A stretch of DNA of 64,000 nt from an uncultured Alphaproteobacteria bacterium (GCA_950054485.1 CATLPD010000001.1:248001-312000); one strand, 5' to 3'; counted from the first letter of the stretch, positions 51,633 to 60,527 are shown. Made by a program: numbers and translations. The notes: a model not told the origin generated them from the sequence alone.

Positions 51633-52329
51633 AGCCGCCCCCTGTTTGATAAATAGGGGTGAAAATCAGACGCACTTTGCTGTCTGCGCCGCGCTGCAAT
51701 CCGGCGATGATTTTATCCGATGATATTCCGTTTTTCTTAAAGGCCACAGCATAGCTTTCCGACTGGCGGATCAAGGAATTCAAAGCTGCAGGGTCCGTGA
51801 CCGACAGGCGTGATGGATGTTCGGTTGTCGATAAAATAATATTCAAATCATGCCCGCGGCGATTGTTGTTGGTAGATAAGAACGTTGAAAGCGTCGCAAA
51901 AAACCGCTGTTTTTGCATCGGCGTTGTCACGCGGGCCGGTTTAATTGAAAGCAATTCTTCCAGCTCGGCCGGATCCATCGTGACGACAAATGCGCCAAAT
52001 TCACGGCTGAGGCGCTTTTGAAACGGAAAAGAATCTGACGAGAAAACAGCATCGACACGGTCAAAATCCGCCTGCGCTTCACCTGCACCCCGCGCTTCGT
52101 TTTCTTGGGCAACATAGGCGGGCAGCCCCTCGCCCCGTAATTTACTGACCGGAAAAACCTTGGCCAAACTATCGATAACAGGATCGGTTTTATTATCGTC
52201 GAATTCCGCGCCCGATGTCAGCGCGATGAAAAAAGCCAAAAGCAACAAGAACAGCGATAAAATCAGAAACTGGCTGGATGGCACAGATGATGTCTGTTTG
52301 CCCTCTGGCCCTTCTAGATCTCTCGCCAT
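51625..52329 (-). CDS. Divergent MotB-like membrane protein
   Basis: 234 residues. The N-terminal helix (FLILSLFLLLLAFFIALTSG) resembles that of MotB, but the position of the proton-binding Asp is a serine. The periplasmic part is only faintly OmpA-like (LNSLIRQSESYAVAFKKNGI, LIFTP near the end). Probably a non-conducting paralogue or structural partner of the stator protein at 50868-51632. Overlaps that gene by 8 bases. Confidence 0.68.
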   Translation of the reverse strand: MARDLEGPEGKQTSSVPSSQFLILSLFLLLLAFFIALTSGAEFDDNKTDPVIDSLAKVFPVSKLRGEGLPAYVAQENEARGAGEAQADFDRVDAVFSSDSFPFQKRLSREFGAFVVTMDPAELEELLSIKPARVTTPMQKQRFFATLSTFLSTNNNRRGHDLNIILSTTEHPSRLSVTDPAALNSLIRQSESYAVAFKKNGISSDKIIAGLQRGADSKVRLIFTPIYQTGGGFE

Positions 52330-52341
52330 ATTCCCTATCCT

Positions 52342-53073
52342 TTATTCTGCGGGCATATCCAATGTCGGAAGCTGCGATTGTTCCACAAGGCGCATCGTCA
52401 CCTGACGCGCACGCTCGGGGTTCATGCTGGCAAAAATCGGTGCCGATTTACGCTCGCTCATGCGGCTGAGGACCGGCAGCAAAATATCCATATCCAATGT
52501 ATTGAAAATTTCGGCGGCCTGCGATGGCTTCATACTTTCGTAGATTTTAACCATGGATCGCAAACGCTCTTCCTGAACTTTTTCCTGTTGGCCCAGCAGA
52601 CCTTCAATTTCGCCGCGCAAGACACCCAGTTCGGCAATTTTGCGGTCAACTTCCTGTTCTGCTGCATTCAACAGGGCTTCGCGCTGCATCAAACGCTGTT
52701 CGCGTTCTTCAAGTGCTTTGCGGCGCTTTGACAGGGATTGTAAAACCTCGATTTCCGTTTCCGAAAAGGTCACAACCGGAAAGTCCGGCAAATTGCGGTC
52801 TTCCTGAATTCTGTTTTCATCCGTCAGATCATCCTGACCACTGACAACAGCCTGATTTTGCTGTATTTCCCTGATAATGTCTTCGGCCTCGGGTGTTTGG
52901 CCGGGCGGCAGTTCTTCGGGCGTTTGTTCAACGGCCGACGCACTGGCAAAGACACTTAGCGGCTTATCATCTTTGATATAATCAATAATACCGTTCATGC
53001 GCACGGCCAGTGACAGGACGACAACAGCCGTCAGCACCATGAAGATATTAAGCTTTTTGAACAATTTACCCAT
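52342..53073 (-). CDS. MotE-like periplasmic chaperone (MgtE_N-like domain)
   Basis: 243 residues. An N-terminal membrane anchor (LNIFMVLTAVVVLSLAVRM), an acidic linker, a long coiled coil (about 110-175, RKALEEREQRLMQREALLNA) and a C-terminal MgtE_N-like helical domain (YESMKPSQAAEIFNTLDMDI, MNPERARQVTMRLV). This is the layout of MotE, which in rhizobia helps the periplasmic motility protein MotC. Same operon as fliM. Confidence 0.85.
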   Translation of the reverse strand: MGKLFKKLNIFMVLTAVVVLSLAVRMNGIIDYIKDDKPLSVFASASAVEQTPEELPPGQTPEAEDIIREIQQNQAVVSGQDDLTDENRIQEDRNLPDFPVVTFSETEIEVLQSLSKRRKALEEREQRLMQREALLNAAEQEVDRKIAELGVLRGEIEGLLGQQEKVQEERLRSMVKIYESMKPSQAAEIFNTLDMDILLPVLSRMSERKSAPIFASMNPERARQVTMRLVEQSQLPTLDMPAE

Positions 53074-53143
53074 TTTGACCCTTTATAACCGCATATAAAC
53101 TATATGCCTCTTTATACTGATATTGTCCTGAAATCCCGCATTT

Positions 53144-53599
53144 TCAAGGTTTGCTCTTATTATCCAGCAAGGCTTCGCGCAATTCGCGCTCGGCGCGGCT
53201 TTCTTTTGTACTGCCTGATGTTGTCCCCGAAGTCGTTTTTGCGGCCGGCTTCGCAGACGCTTTTGAAGATGATCCGACCGTTTTGCGGCTGTCTTCGGCA
53301 ATATGCTGCAGGCGTTCCGCCAATGAATCCCCCGCCTCGATCATAATTTCCAGCTCTTCGGACAGGGCTTGCGCCTTTCCGATGCGGCCTTGCAGCTGTT
53401 CGGATGTTTCAACGGCAGTCTTTTTCATGGATGCGACAGCGCCTTCGGCCCGTTTCGAAGCCTCGTTCAATTGCCCAACCAGAACCTCAAGGCGTGCCTG
53501 ATCGGCTTTAATCTCCGAAAATTGGCGTGACAAACGCAGGCCGAAAAACATGGTGACCGCTAAAATAACCAGAAGGATGATATCGATTGCAAATTCCAT
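53144..53599 (-). CDS. DUF6468-type flagellar cluster protein
   Basis: 151 residues with an N-terminal membrane helix (FAIDIILLVILAVTMFFGLR) and a long helix (ADQARLEVLVGQLNEASKRA). A Ser/Thr/Lys-rich linker and a short conserved end (SRAERELREALLDNKSKP) follow. Alphaproteobacterial proteins of this form follow fliM. Its start overlaps the fliM stop by one base. Function unknown. Confidence 0.8.
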   Translation of the reverse strand: MEFAIDIILLVILAVTMFFGLRLSRQFSEIKADQARLEVLVGQLNEASKRAEGAVASMKKTAVETSEQLQGRIGKAQALSEELEIMIEAGDSLAERLQHIAEDSRKTVGSSSKASAKPAAKTTSGTTSGSTKESRAERELREALLDNKSKP

Positions 53600-54657
53600 T
53601 AATCTTCTTCCTCGTCATCTAGGGGTTTTTCAGGCACGATGTAATGCTCGACATTCACGGCCAACTGCCCCTGACGCTGTCCTGTTTTCGCCAAAAACAT
53701 TGGATAATGTCCGACACGCAATTCAACCAGATCTTCGGGGCGTGTGTTCAACATCAGTTGCGATCCCGGTTTCCAGTTCAAAATATCATACAGCGAAACA
53801 GGCACTTCGTCCAAAACGGCCTGCAATTGAATTTCGGTTTGCAGCAATTCTTTGGTCAAGTGGGTTTCCCAAATGGTGTCACGGCCGAATTTTTCACCCA
53901 TGAACATTTCCAAAAGCAGCTCGCGGATCGGCTCCAGCGTCGCATAAGGGATCATGATTTCAACGCGGCCACTGCGGTCACCCATATCAATGCGAAGCCG
54001 CGCCAGAACACCCGCATTTCGGCTTTGGGTAATCGTCGCAAAACGCGGGTTTGTTTCAATACGGTCAAGGCGGAAACTGACCGGCGATAACGGATCAAAG
54101 GCGGATGATAAATCGTTCAAGACCACATGGATCATACGTTCGATCAGTTTGGTTTCAATTGTGGTATAGGGGCGACCTTCAACGCGCATTGCGGATGTGC
54201 CGCGACGCCCGCCCAGTAAAACGTCAACAACTGTATAAATCAGCGCGCTGTCTGTAACCATCAGACCGTAATCGGACCATTCTTCGGCCTTGAAAATACC
54301 CAGCATTGCCGGCAATGGAATTGAATTCAGGTAATCCCCGAAACGCACAGATGAAATATGATCCAATGAAATTTCAACGTTATCTGATGTCAAATTACGC
54401 AAGGATGTCGACATCAAACGTACAAGACGGTCAAAGACCATGTCCAGCATCGGCAGGCGTTCGTAATTAACAAGCGCCGAGTTTGCCAGCTGTTCCATGA
54501 TTTCGGCGTTTTCGTCCTGTTCGTATTCCGTGCCGAAGCCAAGAAGGCTGTCGATCTCGTCCTGATCCAGAATGCGGCCGTCATCATCGCCGAAACCCAT
54601 ATCAAAGTCTTCGGCCAGCTTTTCCTGTTCTTCTTTTTTCAGATCGTTATCTGCCAT
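53599..54657 (-). CDS. fliM: Flagellar motor switch protein FliM
   Basis: 352 residues, C-ring component that receives phospho-CheY. The N-terminal EIDSLLGFG (CheY-binding type, in ILDQDEIDSLLGFG), the middle CheC-like domain with LPAMLGIFKAEEW and GGRRGTSAMRVEGRPYTTIE, and the C-terminal FliN-like domain with LYDILNWKPGSQLMLN are visible. It follows fliL by 31 bases in the same operon. Confidence 0.97.
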   Translation of the reverse strand: MADNDLKKEEQEKLAEDFDMGFGDDDGRILDQDEIDSLLGFGTEYEQDENAEIMEQLANSALVNYERLPMLDMVFDRLVRLMSTSLRNLTSDNVEISLDHISSVRFGDYLNSIPLPAMLGIFKAEEWSDYGLMVTDSALIYTVVDVLLGGRRGTSAMRVEGRPYTTIETKLIERMIHVVLNDLSSAFDPLSPVSFRLDRIETNPRFATITQSRNAGVLARLRIDMGDRSGRVEIMIPYATLEPIRELLLEMFMGEKFGRDTIWETHLTKELLQTEIQLQAVLDEVPVSLYDILNWKPGSQLMLNTRPEDLVELRVGHYPMFLAKTGQRQGQLAVNVEHYIVPEKPLDDEEED

Positions 54658-54688
54658 CGTTTAAATCTATCACAAAACCTTTATTTTT

Positions 54689-55273
54689 TTACTGAACCAG
54701 CATTTCCTGAAACAAAACATCACGTACATCCAGATCAGGGGCTGCCGCATTCACACGCTCCAGCAGTTCCAGCCTTAATCTATATATCCCTGTCGACCCT
54801 TGCAGGTCCTCGACCCTTAATTCACGCAAATAGGTCTGGAAATGATCAACAATACGCGGTGCATATAATTCAACCTTGTCCACATTCATCTGATCGGGTA
54901 ATTCCAGCTTGACCACAAGAAACAGGAATTTCTGCTTACCGCCCGTATTCAAGTTCACGCGCATATCGGGAATATCGTAATAAAAGCCGGGTGATGCACC
55001 CTCTTGTCCTGCGGCGCGCGCCGAAATAATTTCCTGACATTTACTGAAACGCGGATCGTCTTCATCGACCTCTTCACAATTGATTTCTATGCCCAGCATA
55101 GAATCCAGATAGCCCATAAAATAGGCTGATGTCAGTGCACCCGTAATAATCAAAAGCGGCAAGATCACAAATAATATGATTTTCTTGGCGTTAAGGCCTT
55201 TGCCGGCATCTTCGCCAAGCGCGTCCATTCCATCGCCATCGGGGCCATCGTTTGCCTTGATATCATCAGCCAT
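54689..55273 (-). CDS. fliL: Flagellar basal-body protein FliL
   Basis: 194 residues. A cytoplasmic head, one membrane helix (IILFVILPLLIITGALTSAYF) and a periplasmic FliL domain (YYDIPDMRVNLNT, FLFLVVKLELPDQMNV, RLRLELLERVNAAA, DVRDVLFQEMLVQ). It surrounds the stator units and modulates torque. It is the first gene of the minus-strand operon under the sigma-54 promoter at 55312-55327. Confidence 0.94.
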   Translation of the reverse strand: MADDIKANDGPDGDGMDALGEDAGKGLNAKKIILFVILPLLIITGALTSAYFMGYLDSMLGIEINCEEVDEDDPRFSKCQEIISARAAGQEGASPGFYYDIPDMRVNLNTGGKQKFLFLVVKLELPDQMNVDKVELYAPRIVDHFQTYLRELRVEDLQGSTGIYRLRLELLERVNAAAPDLDVRDVLFQEMLVQ

Positions 55274-55311
55274 GATTAATCCTGCTGTTCATTATATTTA
55301 ATATAGACTTG

Positions 55312-55327
55312 TGCACAGAACGTGCCA
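55312..55327 (-). promoter_or_regulatory. Sigma-54 promoter of the fliL-fliM operon
   Basis: On the minus strand: TGGCACGTTCTGTGCA, with GG-N10-GC spacing; one base off the TGGCACG-N4-TTGCA consensus. A transcript start near 55302 would give a leader of about 29 bases before fliL. Confidence 0.85.
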
Positions 55328-55425
55328 AGGGCCAAGGTAAGATCCTTCTCTTATATTAACAGAAAACAACCCAATTTGCCTATAGATTTTATTTCACCAC
55401 CCGCAATGCGCATAACTCATTGATT

Positions 55426-55440
55426 TTAATTGTTTTTTAA
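55426..55440 (+). promoter_or_regulatory. CtrA-type box beside the flgF promoter
   Basis: TTAATTGTTTTTTAA has the pattern TTAA-N7-TTAA bound by the cell-cycle regulator CtrA. It ends 5 bases before the flgF sigma-54 promoter. The surrounding DNA is AT-rich, so chance is possible. Confidence 0.4.
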
Positions 55441-55444
55441 AAAC

Positions 55445-55460
55445 TGGCACGACCTGTGCA
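55445..55460 (+). promoter_or_regulatory. Sigma-54 promoter of flgF-flgG-flgA-flgH
   Basis: TGGCACGACCTGTGCA with exact GG-N10-GC spacing, one base off consensus. Transcription should begin near 55470, leaving a leader of about 90 bases before flgF. Confidence 0.88.
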
Positions 55461-55559
55461 TAGGTAGGGAGTGGGTGACGAGCCGTTCGCGGTTCGAGAA
55501 ATTAAAAAACTGAAATCGCGGATACCGCTTTTAAAGTTTAGAATGAAGGGTTTAGTAAG

Positions 55560-56294
55560 ATGGAAAATATCAGCTATGTCGGATTATCCCATCAGGTTGC
55601 TTTAAAGCAGCAAATGGAACTGGTCGCAAACAATATTGCGAACATGTCGACCCCCGGCTATAAATCACAAAATGTCCTGTTTCAGGAATTTCTGGTCGAA
55701 AGTGACCGTAAAAATGAAGACAAGGGCCAATTATCACAGGTTCTGGACCGCGCGACATACCGCAGCACATTACAGGGCCCCTTATCACAAACAAGCAACC
55801 CGCTGGATCTGGCTTTAAACGGTAACGGCTATTTTGAAATTGATACCCCGGGCGGTCTACGTTATACACGCGCCGGTAACTTTGCACTGAACGATCTGGG
55901 CGAAGTTGTGAACGCAAAAGGTCATAACCTTCTAAGTATGGATGGACAGCCGATTGTCATCCCACAGGGCGCTGCCAGCATCACCGTTGATGCCAAAGGC
56001 TTTATTTCAACCGAACAGGGCCCGATCGCACAAATCAAAACGGTCGCTTTTGAAAACGAACAAGCCATGATCGAAACAGGTGACGGACTTTATAAATCAG
56101 GTAATAACCGTGAAATTCCAACAGAGGATTTGACCGTATCACAGGGCGCGCTGGAAGGCTCGAACGTGAACGGCGTTTTGGAAATGACAAAAATGATCGA
56201 AATCTTGCGCACATACCAATCCGCGCAGCGTCTGATGCAAAACGATCATGACCGTCAAAGATCAACAATTAAAACACTTGCTGAAGTAAGCTAA
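55560..56294 (+). CDS. flgF: Flagellar proximal rod protein FlgF
   Basis: 244 residues. N-terminal rod signature QMELVANNIANMSTPGYK, central LDLALNGNGYFEIDTPGG and the C-terminal FlgF/G/E motif EMTKMIEILRTYQSAQRLMQ. Assignment to FlgF rests on length, order before flgG and the NISYVGLSHQ start. First gene of the operon; flgG follows after 21 bases. Confidence 0.94.
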   Translation: MENISYVGLSHQVALKQQMELVANNIANMSTPGYKSQNVLFQEFLVESDRKNEDKGQLSQVLDRATYRSTLQGPLSQTSNPLDLALNGNGYFEIDTPGGLRYTRAGNFALNDLGEVVNAKGHNLLSMDGQPIVIPQGAASITVDAKGFISTEQGPIAQIKTVAFENEQAMIETGDGLYKSGNNREIPTEDLTVSQGALEGSNVNGVLEMTKMIEILRTYQSAQRLMQNDHDRQRSTIKTLAEVS

Positions 56295-56315
56295 TAACTA
56301 GGAAGGGAGAATACC

Positions 56316-57104
56316 ATGTCTTTAACACTTGATATCGGCGCAACAGGAATGCTGGCTCAACAGCTGAACGTTGACGTTATTTCGAACAACATCGCCAACA
56401 TGACCACAACAGGTTACAAGCGCCAACGCGCAGAATTCCAGGATCTGCTATACCAGACAAAATTGCGTCCGGGTTCAGCATCCAGCGATGCGGGTAATAC
56501 AGTCCCCGCAGGTATCCAGCAGGGTCTGGGTGTTAAGGCCGGTTCAGTTTACCGCATTAACGAACAAGGCGCTTTGCAGATTACAGAGAACGAATTGGAT
56601 CTTGCGATCGCAGGTGACGGATATTTTCAGGTACAATTGCCAAACGGTGATACAGCCTATACCCGTGACGGATCATTCCAGATGAACGAAAACGGTGAAA
56701 TGGTGACATCTGAAGGTTATCTTTTGGATCCGGGCATTACGATCCCCGAAGATACCGTAGATATTACAATTAACGCGAATGGTGAAGTCCTGTTGAAACT
56801 GGCCGGTCAAACCGACCTGTCGAATGCCGGACAAATCCAGCTGACGATCTTCCCGAACGATGCAGGTCTGGAAGCCATCGGGGATAACCTCCACCTTGAA
56901 ACAACAGCATCGGGCGCACCTGTTACAGGTAACCCCGGTCAGGAAGGCTTTGGGCTTTTGGAACAAGGGGCCTTGGAAGCATCAAACGTCGATGTGGTTC
57001 AGGAAATCACAAACCTGATTTCAGCACAGCGTGCCTATGAAATGAATTCGAAAGTCATTCAGGCCGGTGATGAAATGATGGGTACGATCTCTCAGTTGAG
57101 ATAA
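56316..57104 (+). CDS. flgG: Flagellar distal rod protein FlgG
   Basis: 262 residues (family standard). Signature QLNVDVISNNIANMTTTGYK at the N-terminus, GAYRINEQG-like VYRINEQGALQITENELDLA in the middle and the C-terminal LISAQRAYEMNSKVIQAGDE. AGGGAGA precedes the ATG. Confidence 0.97.
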   Translation: MSLTLDIGATGMLAQQLNVDVISNNIANMTTTGYKRQRAEFQDLLYQTKLRPGSASSDAGNTVPAGIQQGLGVKAGSVYRINEQGALQITENELDLAIAGDGYFQVQLPNGDTAYTRDGSFQMNENGEMVTSEGYLLDPGITIPEDTVDITINANGEVLLKLAGQTDLSNAGQIQLTIFPNDAGLEAIGDNLHLETTASGAPVTGNPGQEGFGLLEQGALEASNVDVVQEITNLISAQRAYEMNSKVIQAGDEMMGTISQLR

Positions 57105-57135
57105 TAGATAACCAAAAAGTGTAGGGAGCAGAATA

Positions 57136-58176
57136 ATGTATAACGAAGAAAACAACATCGACATCAGACACGAAATCGATTTTCATGCGCCGGCGTGCAG
57201 CGAACAAAACGCAATCGTCCTGCCGGTCGCGCTGTTTATCGCCTGTATCGTTGTAACCTTTACATTATTGCTGCTTTCAACACCGGCAATGGCCGCAGGT
57301 CAGGTCATCCTGAAAAAAGATGCGATGATCAGCGACAATGTTGTGACAGTCGGTGACATCTTTGAAAACGCAGGCCCCCATGCCGATCATATATTGGCCC
57401 CCGCACCTGCCGCTGGCGACAGCATGATTTTGGGCAGCTATGATTTACAGCGTATTGCAACGGCGTTCGATTATAACTGGCAGCCAATGCCGGGCATGAA
57501 CCAGATCGTTCTGCAACGCGCGGTGACAGAGGTCGAAAAATCAGACATCGCCCGCATGGTCGAAGCCGCCGTACAGGATAAAATGGGCAGCCGTGATCTT
57601 GAAGTATCCATAGACAGCGTTATCCCACGCCTGACAATGAACGGCACAGAGGCCCCCGAAATCAGCGTTAAATCAACCCTGATTGACACGATTAACAACA
57701 AATTCGATGTCCGTGTTGCGATCAAAAGCGCGAACGGCAGCAGCGAAAATCTGGATTTGAACGGCAAAGTTTACCGCACAACGCAAATCCCTGTTCTGGC
57801 TGCAAACTATAAGAATGGTGATGTCATCCACGCAAACGACATCAAGATGATGAATATCCGTCAGGATCAAATCAACCAAAGCATCGCGCTGAAGGCTGAT
57901 GATCTGGTCGGTATGACACCACGCCGCAGCCTGACATCGGATAAACCGGTTCGCATGGCCGATCTGGAGCGCCCACAGATTGTTAAAAAAGGTGAAATGA
58001 TCACGATGATCCTGAAAAACGGACCTATGACCCTGACTGCCAAAGGTAAGGCTTTGGATGACGGTGCAAAAGGCGAGACGATCCGCGTCTTGAACACAGA
58101 ATCAAACCGCACGATCGAGGCACAGGTGACAGCACCGCAGCGTGCGACAATCGCCCTCGAAACAAACAGAATTTAA
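57136..58176 (+). CDS. flgA: Flagellar P-ring assembly chaperone FlgA
   Basis: 346 residues, longer than usual because about 40 N-terminal residues precede the signal helix (VALFIACIVVTFTLLLL, then SAM-type cleavage near PAMAAG). The C-terminal SAF domain is clear: VYRTTQIPVLAANYKNGDVI, IKMMNIRQDQI, GMTPRRSLTSDKPVRMADLE and VLNTESNRTIEAQV. It is a periplasmic chaperone needed for the P ring. AGGGAGC precedes the start. Confidence 0.93.
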   Translation: MYNEENNIDIRHEIDFHAPACSEQNAIVLPVALFIACIVVTFTLLLLSTPAMAAGQVILKKDAMISDNVVTVGDIFENAGPHADHILAPAPAAGDSMILGSYDLQRIATAFDYNWQPMPGMNQIVLQRAVTEVEKSDIARMVEAAVQDKMGSRDLEVSIDSVIPRLTMNGTEAPEISVKSTLIDTINNKFDVRVAIKSANGSSENLDLNGKVYRTTQIPVLAANYKNGDVIHANDIKMMNIRQDQINQSIALKADDLVGMTPRRSLTSDKPVRMADLERPQIVKKGEMITMILKNGPMTLTAKGKALDDGAKGETIRVLNTESNRTIEAQVTAPQRATIALETNRI

Positions 58177-58220
58177 TTTAAATCGTTATAATGAGCAGAA
58201 AAAGAGTAAGGAGAGAGACC

Positions 58221-58970
58221 ATGAAAAACAAAGCAACAAAATTGATCGCAATGGCCACCTTGTCAGTCATGTTAAGTGCCTGCGGCACCGCCGACAGAAT
58301 TGCCAACATCGGTCAGGAACCGGAATTCACAAAAATGGAAAACCCTGTTTATCAAGCCGATTATCAGCCGGTATCCCTGCCAATGCCAACACAAAGCGCA
58401 GAGGTTCGCAAACCGAATTCACTGTGGCAGGCTGACCGCCAGACCTTCTTTAAAGATCAACGCGCCGCACAGGTCGGTGACATCCTGACAGTTGTGATCG
58501 CGATTGACGATCAGGCCGAAATTGAAAATGAAACATCCCGTTCACGCAGTGGCGGCGAAGGCGTCGATCTGCCGAATGTTCTGGGCTATGAAAGCTATCT
58601 TGGCAAAATTTTCCCGGATGCCGTTAACCCAGACGAATTGGTCAATATCGGATCAACCAGCGAAACGAACGGCGAAGGATCGATCGAACGCGAAGAAGAA
58701 ATCGAACTGGAACTGGCCGCAACCGTAACGCAAGTTTTGCCGAATGGTAACATGGTGATTTACGGTCGTCAGGAAGTCCGTGTGAATTACGAACTGCGCG
58801 AACTGAAAATTGCCGGTATCATCCGCCCCGAAGATATCCAGAGCGATAACACCATCAGCCATGACAAAATTGCCGAGGCCAGAATTGCCTACGGTGGCCG
58901 CGGACATATCAGTGATGTTCAAAAGCCACGCTATGGTCAGGAATTCTTTGATGTGGTCTTCCCGTTCTAA
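58221..58970 (+). CDS. flgH: Flagellar L-ring lipoprotein FlgH
   Basis: 249 residues. Lipobox LSAC with the acylated cysteine at residue 21; the L-ring domain shows QTFFKDQRAAQVGDILTVVI, IVNENETS-like EIENETSRSRSGG, VLPNGNMVIYGRQEVRVNYE and GIIRPEDIQSDNTISHDKIA. The ATG at 58221, with AGGAGAGA upstream, starts the lipoprotein signal; the frame opens at 58191 without a site. flgI does not follow; a repeat region and terminator come next. Confidence 0.97.
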   Translation: MKNKATKLIAMATLSVMLSACGTADRIANIGQEPEFTKMENPVYQADYQPVSLPMPTQSAEVRKPNSLWQADRQTFFKDQRAAQVGDILTVVIAIDDQAEIENETSRSRSGGEGVDLPNVLGYESYLGKIFPDAVNPDELVNIGSTSETNGEGSIEREEEIELELAATVTQVLPNGNMVIYGRQEVRVNYELRELKIAGIIRPEDIQSDNTISHDKIAEARIAYGGRGHISDVQKPRYGQEFFDVVFPF

Positions 58971-58993
58971 CATCTAACCCTTACAGGAGCATA

Positions 58994-59107
58994 TAAACCT
59001 AAACCCTCTGAGAAAAGCCCTTACACCCCGGGCTTACTCAAAATCTAAAAAGGCGCAAATACGTCGTCGGACTACGTCCTCGGGATTTGCGACTAAACCT
59101 AAACCCT
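58994..59107 (+). repeat. Direct repeat pair TAAACCTAAACCCT
   Basis: The 14-mer occurs at 58994-59007 and 59094-59107, exactly 100 bases apart. Between the copies lie a hairpin (AAGCCC-N9-GGGCTT, about 59014-59034) and the palindromic repeat at 59054-59091, whose right end touches the second copy. Confidence 0.7.
59054..59091. repeat. Palindromic intergenic repeat, copy 2
   Basis: CGCAAAT ... ATTTGCG outer stem with the core GTCGTCG...CTCGG; near-copy of the element at 7144-7182 with compensating changes in the outer stem (A-T in one, G-C in the other), as expected if the hairpin itself is kept. Confidence 0.65.
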
Positions 59108-59109
59108 AA

Positions 59110-59141
59110 AACGGCTGCCATCACCCCGGCAGCCGTTTTTT
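59110..59141 (+). terminator. Rho-independent terminator of the flgF-H operon
   Basis: 10-bp stem (AACGGCTGCC at 59110-59119 with its complement at 59128-59137), 8-base loop, six T. Confidence 0.93.
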
Positions 59142-59205
59142 CTTGCCGAATCCAAATCACCCCATTAACATAAGCCTTGAAATCGCAACGGTGAAAGGAA
59201 ACAAC

Positions 59206-59634
59206 ATGGCAATGTCACCCAATGAACAGATCAAATTCCTAAAAGTGAAACTCAGAGCCGTGATGGAAAAAAGCCAACAAAACATGAACGCCGGTTTGGA
59301 TGACCTTGATAAGTTTTACGAGGAAATCCTGACAAAATGCACTGACGAGGTTCAAACAACCTTTGCCAAATACATACAGGATTCACTTGAATATGCAGGC
59401 AAGGAAGTAGCAGAACTGACCGATCGAAATGTCGATAACTATCTTTTCACACAAAACAGCCACGAAGACGTCAAAGTCGGCGTAGATTTCGTAATCGCGG
59501 TTTTGGGACAGAATGCATCGCCTTTTTTGAAATCCTTAAGAAACGAATTCAAATCTGCCAGCAAATCAGATATGGACGACAAAAACATCGGCTTTCGTTT
59601 CCTGCATAAAACAGGACAAAAATTCAAAAAATAG
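59206..59634 (+). CDS. Unknown small helical protein
   Basis: 142 residues, cytoplasmic by appearance, all-helical and charged (NEQIKFLKVKLRAVMEKSQQ, LDDLDKFYEEILTKC), ending KTGQKFKK. The ATG at 59206 has AAAGGAA upstream; a frame opening at 59143 lies in the terminator region. It converges on the next gene with an 8-base gap. Not recognised. Confidence 0.7.
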   Translation: MAMSPNEQIKFLKVKLRAVMEKSQQNMNAGLDDLDKFYEEILTKCTDEVQTTFAKYIQDSLEYAGKEVAELTDRNVDNYLFTQNSHEDVKVGVDFVIAVLGQNASPFLKSLRNEFKSASKSDMDDKNIGFRFLHKTGQKFKK

Positions 59635-59642
59635 AAATCAGC

Positions 59643-60527
59643 CTACATGGCATTCTGCGGTTTTTTATCCGTTTTTCTGCCATGCAACGTATCGCGAACG
59701 ATTGATGTATCGGTTCTGGTCGGATGTGACTTGATTTCATCAAACCGTCTGCGCGCCGCATCTTCACTGGCAAAAGGTATAATTTTTGTGCTATAGGCAA
59801 TCCCCTCTACGATGCCATAACCGCCATCTGACCATTCAACCAGCTCGAACGTAGCACTGTTGCGGCCCGGCATTTGAAATGTTTTCTTGTCTTTGACTTC
59901 CGGTTCCAGTTTTTTACGGATATCTGCCGCCAGTTCTGTCCATTCCATTGTTTTTTCAGGCAGCTTATCTTGGTGTGTAAAATCACGCAGCGACGCTGCA
60001 CGAAAACCGTTATCCGATGTAACATCGCCATTCATCGCAATTCTTAATGATGCCAGAACATGTTGCATACGGCAAAATTCCTTACATAGACTATATGCGC
60101 CCGTATCTTTGAACTGGTTTTTGTTAAATAATTTCGCCATCAAAGACGGTGGCTTTCTGTTTTTTAAAGCTGTCTGAAGATCGGCTGCCGTTTTTTCATC
60201 CATTCTTTGCGTCATCTTTTTGATGCGCTCTGCGTAATCTTTCCACGGGCTTTCACCATTTAGGTCCATGGCTTCCATTCTCATGTGATAAAACTGCGTA
60301 TCATGTCTTTTTTCCGCGCCGGAATGTCCGCCTTTCGAGATATCCTGGCGTAACATATTTGCACCTTTTAAAGCTTTGGGGCTTTTGTCTTCATCGCCTG
60401 ATAGAATATTTTCAATGTCTGAAACATCGCTTGTTTCTCCCTTTTCGTGAACAGCCAAAACCTCGGCAATTTTTATACTATGTTCCATCGCCGCCGCGTA
60501 AAGGTCGTTTAAACCATGAGCTTTCAT
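59643..60527 (-). CDS. Unknown protein
   Basis: 294 residues from the ATG at 60527, which has GGGAGG 6 bases upstream; the frame is open to 60563. Hydrophilic, mostly helical; no signal or membrane segment. The C-terminal part (about residues 215-280) changes to a beta-rich stretch: FELVEWSDGGYGIVEGIAYS and IIPFASEDAARRRFDEIKSH. The end is basic (RDTLHGRKTDKKPQNAM). Not recognised. Confidence 0.75.
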   Translation of the reverse strand: MKAHGLNDLYAAAMEHSIKIAEVLAVHEKGETSDVSDIENILSGDEDKSPKALKGANMLRQDISKGGHSGAEKRHDTQFYHMRMEAMDLNGESPWKDYAERIKKMTQRMDEKTAADLQTALKNRKPPSLMAKLFNKNQFKDTGAYSLCKEFCRMQHVLASLRIAMNGDVTSDNGFRAASLRDFTHQDKLPEKTMEWTELAADIRKKLEPEVKDKKTFQMPGRNSATFELVEWSDGGYGIVEGIAYSTKIIPFASEDAARRRFDEIKSHPTRTDTSIVRDTLHGRKTDKKPQNAM

